Below, piece after piece: positions 38,619 through 51,480 of a DNA stretch of 64,000 nt; position 1 is the first letter of the stretch, and the number at the start of each line of letters is the position of its first letter. The notes beneath the pieces are model-generated. The model saw only the letters and a program-made list of their open reading frames with translations. It had not been told where the DNA came from and searched no databases. The stretch is from Paulownia fortunei (lineage: Eukaryota; Streptophyta; Magnoliopsida; Lamiales; Paulowniaceae), in the NCBI GenBank assembly GCA_019321725.1, contig CM033106.1:15040551-15104550 (forward strand). Reading direction: 5' to 3'. Position numbers and translations under genes: made by a program.

Positions 38619-39235
38619 GACGGATTCTTTGTTGGCCACTCATTAAACTCTACACATATCAATGCAACATCCAACGTAACATGGTGCTTCAATTCTAAGG
38701 ACTAATAATGTACAAGGCAATCAGAAGATATATCACAATGGAACACGACATGCACAAGGTTACTATGGTGCTTCAATTCTAAGGATTAATAATGTACTAT
38801 CGTAATATATAAATTCTTATTTTGACAAACATTTTCAATTAAGGATTTCCAATAGGTCTATTCAGTGTACTTGTTCTTTAATAAGCACTCGCGTACATAC
38901 ACTAGTCTTACTAGCCTAATGTTTATGGAGCGAGATATCATCCTGATGCGAGCATGCATTGTACGCGCAAGTCTATTGGGCTATTTGATGTTCCATCTCA
39001 AATACCTCTTGACTTAGAACTAATTTAAGACTAAAGTTATAGAGGAATATTCCATGATCACCATCAAATGCATGACCATGTTCCATAACTAAGTTTGGTT
39101 TAGGGACTTTATCTAATTAATATATACAGTGAAAGTTTGCCTATTTTACTAATATAATTGAAAAGGATTGTTTTTACAAATGCAAGAGTATAAAAGATGC
39201 CCAGTCTAATTGGTGCAATGGGCACTACTCTAACA

Positions 39236-39240
39236 AAAGG
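39236..39240. repeat. Target-site duplication (right), aaagg
   Basis: Follows CTAACA; partner of gaagg at 33862-33866. Confidence 0.65.
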
Positions 39241-40100
39241 TTTAAATTGATTGCAAAATAATGGACATAACACTTTTAGTTGCAGCCAGAATAACACTTT
39301 GCGCTGGGATGCCATTTCTTCACGCTGAATTTTGAAAATTGAGGCTAAATTATTGGGGCACCATACAGGGCATTAAAGTACAATTCAACTAAGAAAAAAA
39401 TTGAGTACTTCGCACTAGGGTACCATTTTATCACGTCTGGGTTCCATTTCTTAATTTTTTACGTGAATTAGATCTTTTAAGTGTGCTTTTGAAAGGAGAG
39501 TATAAATAGAAGAACTAGAATCCAATCAAGGGGCTTTTAGGACTTTGAAAACAAAACAAGAAAGCTAGAGAATAAGAAAGAGGCTTCAAGAACACAATTG
39601 GAGGCATAAAAAATCTTGACATAGAGAAACTTTCTTCCTTTGATTCTTGATTTCTTTTCTCTCTTTCTTTTCTTTCTTCAACCATGAACAAGAACTTGTC
39701 TATAAGTCTTTTGGTTCTAGTTATCAACTAAATTCTTTTTCTAAGGGATGATGTAAGTTGTTTTGGGTCTTATATTTTGACTTTCGATTCATATTATTCT
39801 AATTTCCTCAATTTAATTGTGATATCTTATTTTATTTGTGTTCATGATTAATTAACCATTAGTCTTGAATTTGGGGTATGAAATTTAGCACTCGAGGGAG
39901 GGAATTTTATACATGATGATAAATTCATATTTTGATATATTTTTGTATCAAATCTTTTATACTTTTCTTATTTTATTCTTGTTAATATTATTGTTTTATT
40001 AATGTTTTATGTTAGGGAATCAATGAATATAAAAAGATCAAAAGAAGTATATTTCTAAACTTGTGCACTTTTTGTATATTGAGTATAAGTTCATTATCAA
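39241..40100 (+). other. Unassigned LTR-like sequence with TATA box
   Basis: A TATA-like 'gagtataaatagaag' (about 39498-39512) is followed by an A/G-rich stretch. Upstream are two related blocks of the kind 'gctgggatgccatttcttcacg' and 'ctagggtaccattttatcacg'. This looks like the U3/R part of a gypsy LTR and may continue from 33300-33866. It has no clear termini and no coding potential. Confidence 0.4.
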
Positions 40101-41484
40101 AAGTCCTGTGAACCTGAATCTTATTTTATTTGAAAGCCAAGGGATAGAATTAAAACTTTTATGTTGGAAACTCAGCCTAATTCACTTTTGATTATAGTAG
40201 AAAATTTGTCCAAGTCGTTGCACAAAATGGATCACCAAAATTTAGATCAGAGTTCAGCACTATATTGACTTATTTGACCAATTGGGTCATATCTCTTAAG
40301 CTCAAATTTATTTTGGACTGTATAAACAAGTTTTATGAAGACAAGATGGTGACTAAATGTGTTTAAATGGTAAAAACATAGGCCACAAGTTGTTGCTACT
40401 GTTAAAAGATGACTCTTGGATATAATTCGTTAATTTGACCATATCTTATTTATCTTACTGCCAAATTTGATAAATGATATATGAACATATATCAACACCA
40501 AAAGATCTACAATTGTTGTTCTTTACTCATCATCAATATCTACTTGTATTCGACCTAAAAATACAATTTAATTAGGCAGGTGAGGACTTGGTGTAACAAC
40601 TTACCAACTCTTGACAACTGACATACCACTTGATTAACCCCGCCATTATTTATTTGGCCTCTACCTTAATCCAAGTATTATAAATAGGCCATGTATTAAT
40701 CTTGTAAGAGAGAGGGGTAGAGGGTTTCTTTAGGCTAAGTTTTCTAGTTTGTATGTTTTCTAGTAATGTAAGTTTTCTAGTAGTAATAGAAATGCATTCT
40801 CTAGTTTCTCTTATATTTTAGTCTTTGCTACTTTTATTATGTCTTTCTAAATTTCATTTTGTTGAGGAAAAAGGGTGAACCTCTTGATGGTGGAAGAGTA
40901 ATGGTATAAGGGCAGAAAATGTTTAAGTATGTTTTATTATTATTTACAGTTTTGATCTAAACCCTACTTGTTTTGTGGTGATTCTTTGGGTTCATTTAGC
41001 TTATTGTACAATTTTACCACATTGATTGTTAATATGAAACCTTGATTTGTTGTTGATAAAGGGGTGCATAAATGCTTAATCCCATAAATCAGTGTTAGCG
41101 TTAAGAGATAATTTACAATAGTAAGACAATATGATTATCTTATTACATGAGTTATTTGATAATATCTCCCCATTGGAACCTTCATTATGTATGGATTCCA
41201 ATTGTGGCAATTAATAGAGCTAAAATGAATAAATAAATGTTTCTCTATCCAAAACTCAAGAGTGGATCCCTAATCCTTAGTACTTTAATTACTTTGATTT
41301 TTCTTTAGTTACAACATACATTAATTGTTCATATATTTTGATTCACATAAATCCCATTTTTTTAAGAAATATAAACTTAAATTCTTCAAAAAACTTCCTT
41401 ACGGATCGACTCGGACTCACGAGAAATTTATTACTTTATACAATCTGTACTTGGGTTTGCAACCTTAAAGTTGTAGCAAGTTTT
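40101..41484 (+). mobile_element. Athila 5' LTR (start uncertain)
   Basis: It ends directly at a PBS-like site (41485), with 'ttgtagcaagttttt' before it, as in Athila elements. It holds a TATA-like 'ttataaatagg' near 40678 and the 'cggatcgactcggactcac' block typical of Athila LTR ends. The left boundary is not clear and could lie anywhere from 40.0 to 40.6 kb. Confidence 0.6.
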
Positions 41485-41502
41485 TAGCACCGTTGACGAG
41501 GA
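41485..41502 (+). other. Athila-type primer-binding site
   Basis: Reads TAGCACCGTTGACGAGGA, a worn form of TGGCGCCGTTGCCGGGGA, the primer site known for Athila elements. Confidence 0.75.
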
Positions 41503-41695
41503 AGGCAAGGTAAGTATTCAGGTTTGTTAATATTTTTCCTTTGTAAATATAGTTTGTTTATTTGCTTTATGGATGTATGGTTATATGGTATCGTAGTCAT
41601 AATTCTCCGTATTTAGTTAGAAATAATTCTAAAATTTTATTTGGAAATTTGTTTGAATCAAATGGTTAAAAATGAAAGTGTCTAGGAATCAATAG

Positions 41696-43140
41696 GTGTG
41701 TACCATGCATTATTACTTGCAACCTCCTCGAAATTCTTCCCCTTCTTGTTTCATTTGTCCTCTCAATGCAAATAACTTTCGATTCAAGCCAAGTATGTTC
41801 CTTTTACTTTCTAATTTCCATGGTTTAGACTCTGAAAGTCCTTACTTGTATTTGAAAGATTTTGATGAAGTATGTACCACTTTTGATAATCAAACTTGTA
41901 CAAATGAGATTGTTAACCTTAAATTATTTCCTTTTTCTTTAAAATATAAGGCAAAAAATTGGCTTAATTCTTTAAAACTTAGGTCAATTAGCACTTGGCG
42001 AGAAATGCAAGCTAAATTTTGGAAAAACTTTTTTCCAACTCATAAAACTAATGATCTGAAAAATCAAATTCAACTAATGAAGCTTTCTTTCAATGTTGGG
42101 AAAGATTTAAAATTTGTTGAATTCATGCCCACGTCATGGTTTTAAAAAATGGTGCTTAATTAGTTTATTTTATGAAGGTTTAACTCCTCAAAATAAAATA
42201 ATTTGTAATGGTGAGTTTCTTGATAATGAACCTAATGAAACCCTAGAATATCTAGATTATTTGGCAGAAAACTCTTAATTATGACATAGTATTAATTCTT
42301 TCGAAGGTTCTATTAGATCTAATCTTCCTAATAGTAATAAAGGAAATTATTACCTTAGCCAAGAAGATGATCTAAATGTTGAGCTTGCTATTTTAACAAG
42401 AAAAGTAGAAGCTATGGAACTTAAAAAAGTAAAGGAAATCAAATCTATGCAAAAGGAAGAGTTTGTAGCAATTATGAACTTTTAGGGCACTCCACCAATG
42501 AATGTCCAAACATTCCAATACAAGCAAATTTCATGAACACATTCAAAAAACCTTTCCATTCTCCATATTCTGAAACTTACAATCTACAATAGACAAATCA
42601 TCTGAATTTCAGTTAGCGAGATGATAATCGTGCCCAATAGCTGCATTCACAAAAACTATCAAACTTTTATTCTTATCCAACTCCACATACAAAATCCCTT
42701 GAGGAGACTTTACAAACATTTATGCATGAACAAATAAACATCAATAATCAACTTCACAAGCTATCAATGAGATCAAAAGCACACTTTCAACACTAACAGC
42801 TTCTTTGTGTACTCATGAAAAAGGTAAATTTCCTACTCAACCTCAACCTAATTTTTCCACTCAGTGTCATGTTTCTTCTTCAGGTGAAAATTCAGTCAAT
42901 GAGGCTAATTCAGTCACAACTCTTTGGAATGGAAAAGTTACTGATAAAACTATTCATACCAAGGAGAAAGTTTCTAATCCACCTCTAGAAATGAATAATG
43001 GAAATAGTCTTGATGATGAAGGTAAGTTTGAAAAAAGTAAGTGTGAAAATGATGAAAAAAAAAAATATTTACTTCCAGCAACATTTCCTCAAAAATTACA
43101 AGCAACTCAAAAATTGAACTCAAATGCTAATTTTTTTTAA
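41696..43140 (+). pseudogene. Athila gag
   Basis: The first 150 codons are open (41696-42145) and show the Athila capsid-like region: NFHGLDSESPYLYLKDFDEV, LKLFPFSLKYKAKNWL, TWREMQAKFWKNFFPTHKT. Then the frame breaks. A zinc knuckle near 42464-42520 reads CSNYELLGHSTNEC, with the second cysteine changed to tyrosine. The hydrophilic C-terminal part (42805-43140) is open for 111 codons, is rich in Asn, Lys and Glu, and ends at a stop in a T run. The true start is probably further upstream but is blocked by a stop. It has no working product. Confidence 0.85.
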
Positions 43141-43498
43141 ATTTTTAAACAAGTCAAGATTAATATTCCATTGTTGGATGCAATCAAGCAAGTTCCACCT
43201 TATGCCAAATTTTTGAAAGATTTGTGTACAATCAAAAGAAAACTTCATGTACAAAAGAAGGCATTTTTAACTGAAAGTGTTAGTCCAATCATTCAATAAT
43301 TCACTCCACCCAAGTACAAAGATCCAGGTTGTCCAACCATTTCATGTATCATAGGAAACACTAGAATGGAGCATGCTTTACTTGATCTTGGTGCTAGTGT
43401 AAATCTTCTACCTTTCTCAGTTTATGAACAATTAGGTTTGGAAGAACTTAAAACAACTTCTGTTGAGGAACTTGTTCATGAATACTTTACGGCCACTA
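43141..43498 (+). pseudogene. Athila protease
   Basis: Reads IPLLDAIKQVPPYAKFLKDL, a stop, then FTPPKYKDPGCPTISCIIGN and the aspartic protease site LDLGASVNLLPFSVYEQLGL (DLGAS, the Athila form of DSGA). The active-site aspartate is kept. The frame is closed by one stop upstream and cut by the Tekay insertion at 43499. Continuation lies at 55147. Confidence 0.85.
43494..43498. repeat. Target-site duplication (left), cacta
   Basis: Precedes TGTAGCACCCCC; partner tacta at 55147-55151 (one transition). Confidence 0.8.
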
Positions 43499-44650
43499 TG
43501 TAGCACCCCCATTACTATACAACTATATATATAGTATAATTTGACATGATAGAACTTGTGTGTATGCATGAATTTTTTTTTCCTATAATAGTTTAATAAA
43601 TAATAAACTATTTTGCCACTCACAGACTAATATATATACTTGCAAATGATCCATAATAACCATAATATTCACATACATGGTATATAAAAGTTTTAAAAGT
43701 AACACACAGTACAAATCCCAAAAATTAATACAGTATACTTCAAAATCAAATAAGCTAACAACCAACTCAACAGGTCATCATCCATATACACTGATCCTCA
43801 GAACCTGTAGGAACTCCAACGGCTTGCCCAGTAAGTCCAAGGTTTCAAGTGTCACCAAACTCACCTACAATGCGTGAACTACGTCAGCTAATGCTCAGTA
43901 GGTGAAAATCATCATGCATGCTGAAGGGATAATCTAATATATATGCAATGTATTTCTATGAGATCATAACAAGAATGCAAACTCATGCATAAAAATAGTT
44001 CATTTAAAATTATTTTCCATCTCTGGACCCTTGTTCCACCTACTATGTATCGGATAGATCACCTTTAATATAGATAAAGCACGAAATACTATGTCCATAC
44101 ATTGTAGTTTGCAAATGGATTTTCATTTACCTTTCACCTTTGATGTCCTAATGAATGTTAATAAAGTTCTCCTCCCTAACCTTATATATAAGGCAATCTA
44201 CAAAAGTATAGTGTATTAATTTTCATTCTTAATCAATAAGTTTACTATATCAAATCTCATAAGGGATCTTAAATCTTAATTTAATTAACAGTCAAACCTT
44301 AATATTTATAGTTCAACCCAATCAGAATCTTTTAAATACCTTAATTTCTCATTTTGAATTTACTCTAATATTATCTAAATTGATGTGTTATAATCTCCGT
44401 AATCAATCCCTCAATTAAATTAGCTCCTTCATTCAATTAATACAAGATAATAAAATCAAATCTTTGTAACTAATTTTGAATTAAAGGTGTATATTAATTA
44501 TTGTCTCACAGGTAGATAACTAGTTAATTTAAATAAAAAAACTTTCTTTTAAATTATAAATAAATGACGTAAATATGTATTTTTATCTGTACAAAAATAA
44601 GAAGGGACTTACCCAAAACTTTCTCAAATTTCTACAGTTGAATTTCTCAA

Positions 44651-44704
<54 letters not shown>

Positions 44705-45388
44705 TTCTTTCCTTTCTTGTTGTGCATGTGTGTGTGGTGTGTGTGTTAATCGTGAGTGTGGGGTGTGTGTTAATAAATAACTATTACTTAACAACTAAGA
44801 AACTCTAATATAATATATATTATAACATATGTATACCTATTCCTTAAACATAAACTAAATATTATTTTGTACACTGTACACGTGTATACATATATGTATA
44901 TATATTTATTATGCTACACACATATACTTTATATATATATATTTCGTACATCTACACATATGTATATATATATATATATTATATTTTTATATATACTTAA
45001 TACATAATAATTTTTTTTATATTTATTTATAGGCCTCCAAGTTTATTCTATTAAGAATTTACACCTTCTTAATTAATATGATAGTGTTTATTTGCATAGT
45101 TTATCTTAAATTGATAAACACAATGATGCCATCTTTCACTCATGTGTATCCTAATGGTATCTGATAGTTGACACCTAAATCCTCGTATCTTAGTACCAAC
45201 TCAACCAATTAGGTTAAAGAATTTGAAAACTAATATCGAGTAATAACTTCAGAAGTTTAATCATTAAAAATGCCGCATAAAATATAGTCCATCATGAAAT
45301 ATCAATTAAAAATGCAAATAGCACATACATAGCATGAAATGCATAAACTATATTGGCTAGATGAGTAGCACGAGGCTCGGGTATTACA
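43499..45388 (-). repeat. 3' LTR of the Tekay element
   Basis: 1890 bp. It lacks about 490 bp that the right LTR has (the gap falls near 44057). It contains a pure TC run at 44656-44701 (23 repeats) and several TA-rich stretches (44880-45000). Confidence 0.9.
44656..44701 (+). repeat. TC microsatellite
   Basis: Twenty-three TC dinucleotides without interruption. The matching place in the other LTR (54322-54349) is shorter and interrupted, so the run expanded after insertion. The open stretch 44575-44808 is produced by this repeat and is not a gene. Confidence 0.95.
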
Positions 45389-45405
45389 TTCTCCCCTCCT
45401 TATGA
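45389..45405 (-). other. Polypurine tract
   Basis: The minus strand reads AAGGAGGGGAGAA directly against the 3' LTR. Confidence 0.85.
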
Positions 45406-45428
45406 AAATTTCATCCCCAAAATTTTGC

Positions 45429-45600
45429 TTACCGAAAAAGCTCTGGGTATTTAACTCTCATTTCATCTTTCATTTCCCATGTAGCCTCTTCCATTGACTG
45501 GTCCCTCCATAGTACCTTGACTATTGGAATTTTCTTATTTCTAAGTTGCTTTATCTCTTATAGTAGAATCTTGATAGGTCTTTTTTCGTAACTCAAATCT
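45429..45600 (-). pseudogene. Chromodomain at the integrase C-terminus
   Basis: The minus strand reads PIVKVLWRDQSMEEATWEM and YPELF before a stop codon at 45429-45431. This is the chromodomain seen in Del/Tekay integrases, thought to guide insertion to particular chromatin. One in-frame stop separates it from the integrase. Confidence 0.8.
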
Positions 45601-46583
45601 GATCTCAACTCTATTGGTTCATTCCGTAGAATGTGGGATAGATTCGCAACATACTTTCTCAACATAGATATGTGAAATAAATTATGTACTTGAGGCATTG
45701 ATGTAGGTAGGCCAAGTCTGTAAGCAACATCACCTATTCTCTCAGTAATAGAAAATGGACTAATATATCTGGGACTCAACTTTTCTTTCTTTCCGAACTG
45801 CATAATACCTTTCATTGGATCTACCTTGAGAAATACTTGATCTCTTATGGCAAACTCTAGCATCCTCCTTTTTTGGTCTACATAACTTTTTTGTTGACTC
45901 TAGGTAGTTTCCATTCTTTTCTGGATTTGTAACACAACCTCTGTCATTTCTCGAATCATGTTCAGGCCTAAAAGTTTCTTTTCACCTACCTCATCCCAGT
46001 AAACTGGAGATCTGTATTTCCTGCCATACAGTGCTTCATAGGGAGCTATCCCAATTGTAGCCTGATAACTATTGTTATATGAGAATTTCACCAGAGGTAG
46101 ATACTTGCTCCACTGTTATAAGATTTGTATTGTTCGATCAGATTGTTCATCGGTCTAAGGATGATATGTAGTATTAAAAGATAATTGTGTTTCTAATGCC
46201 CTCTGTAGACTTCTTCAAAATATAGACAAAAATCTCGAGTCTCTATTAGAAGTAATGGATAGTGGTACACCATGGGGTCTAACCACTTCCTGTATGCATA
46301 TCTGTGCGTATCGGTCTATGGAATAGGTTGAACAAATGAGAATTAAATGAGTTGATTTAGTTAATCTATCGACAATTACCCAAATAACATCATGACCTTT
46401 CATGATTTTGGGTAAACCAATCCCAAAGTCCATAGTGATTCTTTCCCATTTCCATTTTAGAATAAGTAGAGGTTGCAAAGTTTCCACTAGTCTTTGATGT
46501 TCTGCTTTTATCTGCTGACATGTCAAATATTGGTATACGTACTTTGCAATATCTCTTTTCATACCTAGCCACCAGTAATGCAC
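45601..46583 (-). pseudogene. Tekay integrase
   Basis: Three open pieces. 46215-46583 holds MHYWWLGMKRDIAKYV, CQQIKAEHQ and the first catalytic aspartate (TMDFGIGLPK). The second catalytic position reads SNRDSRF, where SDRD is expected, so Asp has become Asn. Near 46140-46165 the third reads TDEQSDRTIQ, where the family has GQSER, so Glu has become Asp. 45900-46091 carries FSYNNSYQATIGIAPYEALYGRK. 45558-45863 carries the C-terminal GKKEKLSPRYISPF and VHNLFHISMLRKY parts. With two of the three DDE residues changed, it could not act. Confidence 0.85.
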
Positions 46584-47116
46584 TTCAAGTCTCTATACAT
46601 TTTAGTAGCTCTTGGATGAATTGAATAAGGTGTTGAATGTGCCTCTACAAGAATATCTTTTTTTATGTTATCCACATGGGACACATATAATCATCCCCTA
46701 AATTGCAGCACTCTATTCATGAATATTTTAAAATCAGATGGTGCCCCTAAAGCAATATCTTTCTTCACCTTGGCAAAATATTCATCCCCTTGTTGTCCCT
46801 ATTGAATTTTGTTAATTAACGTCGGTCGGAGTGTCAAGGCTGCCAACTTTATTTCCATTTCTCCCAACTGTACAATCTCCATATTCATTTTTTGGAATTC
46901 AATTAACTATGGTCTTTGAACAGAAAGAGTAGCTCCGGTACCTTGTATTAATTTTTTGCTCAGTATATCTACCACAACATTAACCTTACCGGGATGGTCA
47001 TTGATAACACAATCATAATCCTTCACCAGCTCCAACCACTTTTGTTGTCGTATATTCAATTCTTTTCATGCGAAGAAGTATTTTAAGTTCTTGTAATCCG
47101 TATAGATTTCACACCG
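46584..47116 (-). pseudogene. Tekay RNase H C-terminal part and RH-integrase linker
   Basis: From 47116 down the minus strand reads CEIYTDYKNLKYFFA, a stop, KELNIRQQKWLELVKDYDCVINDHPGKVN. This is the RNase H end and connection region. The N-terminal part lies on the far side of the nested LTR (49812-50040). About 14 codons expected between the two parts are missing, so the insertion removed or lost some host sequence. Confidence 0.8.
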
Positions 47117-49811
47117 CCAAAAGTTATAATACGAAAGACTCAAAACTAAAAATAATAACCTTCACTTTCGGACGAAGTAAGGATATTTTGCATATTGTAG
47201 CCCTTTATACATAGTCAGCAATTTACATAACAATAATGAATGTAAAAATTAAAATATGCCCACAACACAACCCAACAGGTCGTCATCCATGTACACTAAT
47301 CCTCAGAACCTGTAGAAACCCCGACAGCTTGCCAAGTAAGTCTATGGTATCAAGTATCACCAGACCTAACTATAATGCATAAACTATATGAGCTAATGCT
47401 CAGCAAGTAAAGATTATGCATGTCAACGAATAATCCACAATATCAAGTCATGCATCTCAAAATGCTATGTCCACAATGCAATTCCATGCATCAAATTTTT
47501 TTCCTCAAAATCATTTTTTTATTGGCCCCTGACCAATGTTACTATCCCATGCACTGAAAAAGAGCTCTGCACACTGCCATAATCCAATGGCCAATAATGA
47601 TATAAGCATGCAAATCGATGCATACAACCATGAAAATCCATGCATGCTTTGGTGCACTAGTAGTGGTCTGCAAAATATTTTTCTTTCTCAAAATCATGCC
47701 GTGTAATGGAAGATTTATCACAATACTCCTATATGATGCATACAAGTGCCAATGCCCATGTATGTATGCTCAATAAACATGAATGACAGTAATGCGTGCC
47801 CTCTTCTATGCACATATGATCTATGGTATTACGTATAAATCTCAAATTTACTATATTTTGCATTATAGTTACAAATGAATCTTTACTTACCTTTGATTAG
47901 TTGTGTGTTACTTATAGGTTTCTTAAGTATTACTCCCCGATCCTATATATGAAACAATCTATAAAAATACAAGATATTAATCACCATCCTCAATTAACAA
48001 GTTCATTATACCTAATGTAGTATAAAGATCTTAAATCTCAATTTAACTAAACAACCTTACCACTTAGAAACTATAATCGAGTACAACCTTCTATGTACCT
48101 TTGTTCCACATCTTAAATGCATACTAACCTCATTTAATTGATGTATTATAACTCTTATTCTTCCTAAATGTTAGGGATCAAATGCACCACATCTATGTTG
48201 GAACGTGTTAATGAACCAAATGGGACAGATTCATAATTTCACATTGTTTTGCTGTCACATTAATTTGCATGATGATTTTGATACCCATAGACATATTCAT
48301 TCACTCCTAATTTTTTATCACACTTAGATAACATAAAATAAATGTAACCATGTCATAGAATGGCTAAAAATCATCAATATAGCTTCCCAAGTTCAGCTCC
48401 CTTCACAGCATAATGAAATAATTTTTTCCTACCATGACAGTTTTACGCACTTCATGACATTAATGGTTTTGTAACCCTTACGTATATTCAATCACTCCCA
48501 AATTTGTACCACACTTAGATAATATATACAAAGAGACATACAATTTATAGTCTTTCCAAAACTAATGGATTTAATGCTAGAAAACCAGTCCTCTTTACAC
48601 AGCATAGATCTGAAATTCGATGGTGACACTTTTGAGCATCTGTTCAATATCATGCCCTAATTCAATTTCTAACCAATGAAAATTTGTTCCAATGCTCTTA
48701 ACTTATATATGGACATGTATATGATGATACTTATAGGTTTTACTCTACATACCATACACTTTTGAAGTCTAAAACACAAAAAAACAGCAAGGTGATAGTT
48801 TCTGCCACAAGTATTTCCTATTAAGTGTTTGTCATCAAAAACCCTTTCTTTGTGCACCAAAGTCTAACTAAAAAATTCATAACACTTTTATAAGAGATAT
48901 TAAAATCTTAGTAAATAATAAAACCATTGAGAATAATCTGAAAACCAAAGGCAAAACTGTATATAAGTGTTACCTATGCAGATTTTGAGGTTAAACTTGA
49001 TGGTAATCACTTATCCTTTGCTTTTCTTGCTTTTATTTCAACTTGGAATCAATTTGGAGCACTTGGAGACTTTAAGGTGTGTGTTTGGAAGCTGAAAATG
49101 GCTAAAATGAGGGTCTGGTCATGGATTAAATGGGAAGGAAAGCTTGAGTTGCTTGCTTAAGCTCGATAGTATGCATGAGATGTCAAGTTGTGGTATAAAT
49201 CTGACATTTCACCCATATTTCAAACCTAGATCAGATGTATCTTACTATATATTAATTTTATTAAAACCCATTTTAATTATCACAAGATCCCATAGATAAT
49301 TCATAAGCTAATTTTCTAGCCGTTCATTTAATTTCTTACCCGATTGTCACATGATTCTTGAATAATTGTCCATATTAAAAACTATATAATCTTATACATA
49401 AATGAATATTGTAATATCACCTTTAAATCATATTATCTTATGTCCAATGTCCCAAATATGCAATTTACCCATATATACTTTTGAAATACCTAGATGAAAT
49501 CGAATCAAACCGTATAAGCTCACTACTAACACTTTTAACACTTCCAAAATTATAATATATATATCCCATCTATATCCAATATTAATCAACCTTATTTTAT
49601 TCTTATTTCAATGTAAAATCAACTACTTAGATTAGGAAATTCAATAACTAATAGCATGTAAGAGCTTCAGAATTAAGTTTAATATTCAAGAATGTTGTAT
49701 AAAATAAAATAAATTTTGCAATGTCAATAGAAATGCAAGTAGCATATAAAATTAGCATGTAATGCATGAATCATATTGGCCAAGTGTATAGTGTGAGGCT
49801 TGGCTATTACA
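47117..49811 (-). mobile_element. Tekay-type LTR nested in the Tekay RNase H, 3' end truncated
   Basis: Minus sense: starts TGTAATAGCCAAGCC (at 49811). It runs through blocks shared with 19943-31763, and stops at 'cgtattataa' (47117), about 270 bp before the LTR end seen in the copy at 58394. No target duplication was seen. Non-coding. Confidence 0.75.
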
Positions 49812-51000
49812 CTACAGCGAGCTCTAAATCATGTGTAGGGTAATTTCTTTCATATTCTTTAAGTTACTTCGATGCATATGCAATCTCTTTCCCATTTTGC
49901 ATCAGTACACATCCCAAGCCATATCTTCGGGGTGTCACTGTAAACTGCAAAGCCTTCAGTACCTAATGGAATTAAAAGAATAGATGCTGATGTCAACCTC
50001 TTCTTAAATTCTTGGAAACTCTGCCTGCAGGCCTCTGTCCATTTAAATGTGATACCCTTTCATGTTAATTGTGTTAAAGGGAAAGCAATCTTGGAAAATC
50101 CTTTTACAAATCTATGGTAGTATCTAACCAAACTAAGAAAGCTACGTACTTCTGAGGATTTATAGGTCATGACCAGCTATTAATAGTTTCTACTTTACTT
50201 GGATCTACTGATATCCCTGCCCCTAATATGATATGTCCCAAGAATACCACTCAGTCCAACCAGAATTCACATTTCTTAAATTTAGCATATAATTATTTCG
50301 CCTTTAAAACCTCTAACACTATTCTCAAATGTGTCACATGCTCTTCTTTTTTTTTGAGTAAATCAGGATATCATCAATACACACAATAATTAATTTATCC
50401 AAAAAATCTCTAAATACCCGATTCATCAGGTCCATAAAAGCTGTTAGGGCATTAGTCAATCTAAATGGCATCACCAGAAATTCATAATGTCCATACCTCG
50501 TGCAAAATGCTGTCTTTGAAATGTCATCTTCTTTTATTTTCAGTTGATGGTACCTAGATCATAAATCAATCTTTGAAATTACTGCTGCACCTTAGAGCTA
50601 ATTAAACAAATTCAATCCAAGGTAAAGGATATTTAGTCTTGATTGTAACCTTATTCAATTCTCGGTAGTCTATATACAGTCTCATCGTACCATCATTCTT
50701 TCGTACAAACAAGATAGGCGCACCGCACGGTGAAAAACTAGGTTTGATAAAACCTTTTTCCAGCACTCCTGTAATTATATCCTCAGTTCCTTTAACTCAG
50801 ATGGAGCTATTCGATATGGGGATTTTGAGATTGAAGACGTTCCCAGCTGCAGGTCAATAATAAACTCTATCTCACAATCGGGTGGTAACCCAAGTAGATC
50901 ATCTAGAAATACTTTGGGTATTCCTGAACCACTGGTACTTTGCTAAGGGTAGGATAGTGTTGTTCTTCAATGCTCATAACACTGACTACCTCACAGCCAG
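49812..51000 (-). pseudogene. Tekay reverse transcriptase and RNase H N-terminal part
   Basis: The minus strand holds RT from about 51000 to 50040. The catalytic motif reads [10 protein letters not shown] near 50352-50385, with both aspartates present. The connection region with FLGHIILG and VDPSKVE-like segments follows (50170-50260). RNase H begins near 49980 with GLGCVLMQNGKEIAYAS and breaks off at GAGCTCGCTGTAG against the nested LTR. Several stops and frameshifts. It is homologous to the plus-strand fragment at 4920-6133. Confidence 0.85.
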
Positions 51001-51480
51001 CTTCTAGTAATTGTTGTGCCTTCAGCACTGATATTAGTGGGAATCTGAAACTCTTCATAATTCCAGCAAAAATAAAGATTCTTCTCCAGGAGGTTGAAAT
51101 ATCACTGTCTTTTTCTGGCAATCTATGGTAGCACAATACTTTAATAACCAGTCTATGCCTAAAATTATGCCATAGTCATTCATGGCCAATATAATTAGAT
51201 CATCATATAGTTCTCTACCTTCAATAGGAATGGCACAGGCTTTCAATATCTGATTAGTTTACTTTAAGTCTCCAGAAGGAATCATCACATTGTAACTAAC
51301 TTCTGTTACATCAGGTGTCCTACCCAGCCTCTTCACTTACTCAGTGTACGTAAATGAATGTGTAGCTCCTGAATTAAATAGTATGAATGCTGGAGTATCA
51401 TGAATAAAGAGTTTACCTATCACTACTGATAGATTCGTCTCTGCATCTGCTCTAGTGATGGTAAAAACTCTAGATGGTAC
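51001..51480 (-). pseudogene. Tekay aspartic protease
   Basis: The minus strand reads PAFILFNSGATHSF (active site near 51355-51390). The family has DSGATHSF, so the catalytic Asp is Asn (codon at 51373-51375). Downstream, CAIPIEGRELYDDLIILAMNDYGIILGIDWL is open at 51055-51246. With its catalytic residue gone it would be inactive. Confidence 0.85.

Larger units (their letters stand above)
33867..39235 (-). mobile_element. Solo copia LTR, split by a Tekay-type LTR
   Basis: Starts TGTTCGATTTATGTGATCCCGG and ends GGGCACTACTCTAACA, matching the LTRs at 20874 and 27786. Outside the insert, 33867-34886 and 38619-39235 give about 1.64 kb, roughly 0.5 kb less than a full LTR. Flanking duplications are gaagg/aaagg, and there is no internal copia region, so it is a solo LTR. 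On the minus strand it has a TATA-like box near 34391-34400 and a hairpin at 34339-34382. Confidence 0.82.

Noticed and set aside
44575..44808. Open stretch rich in Ser-Leu (and its sister at 54239-54490)
   Set aside because: Made by the TC microsatellite and TG-rich DNA inside an LTR, not a signal peptide or gene.
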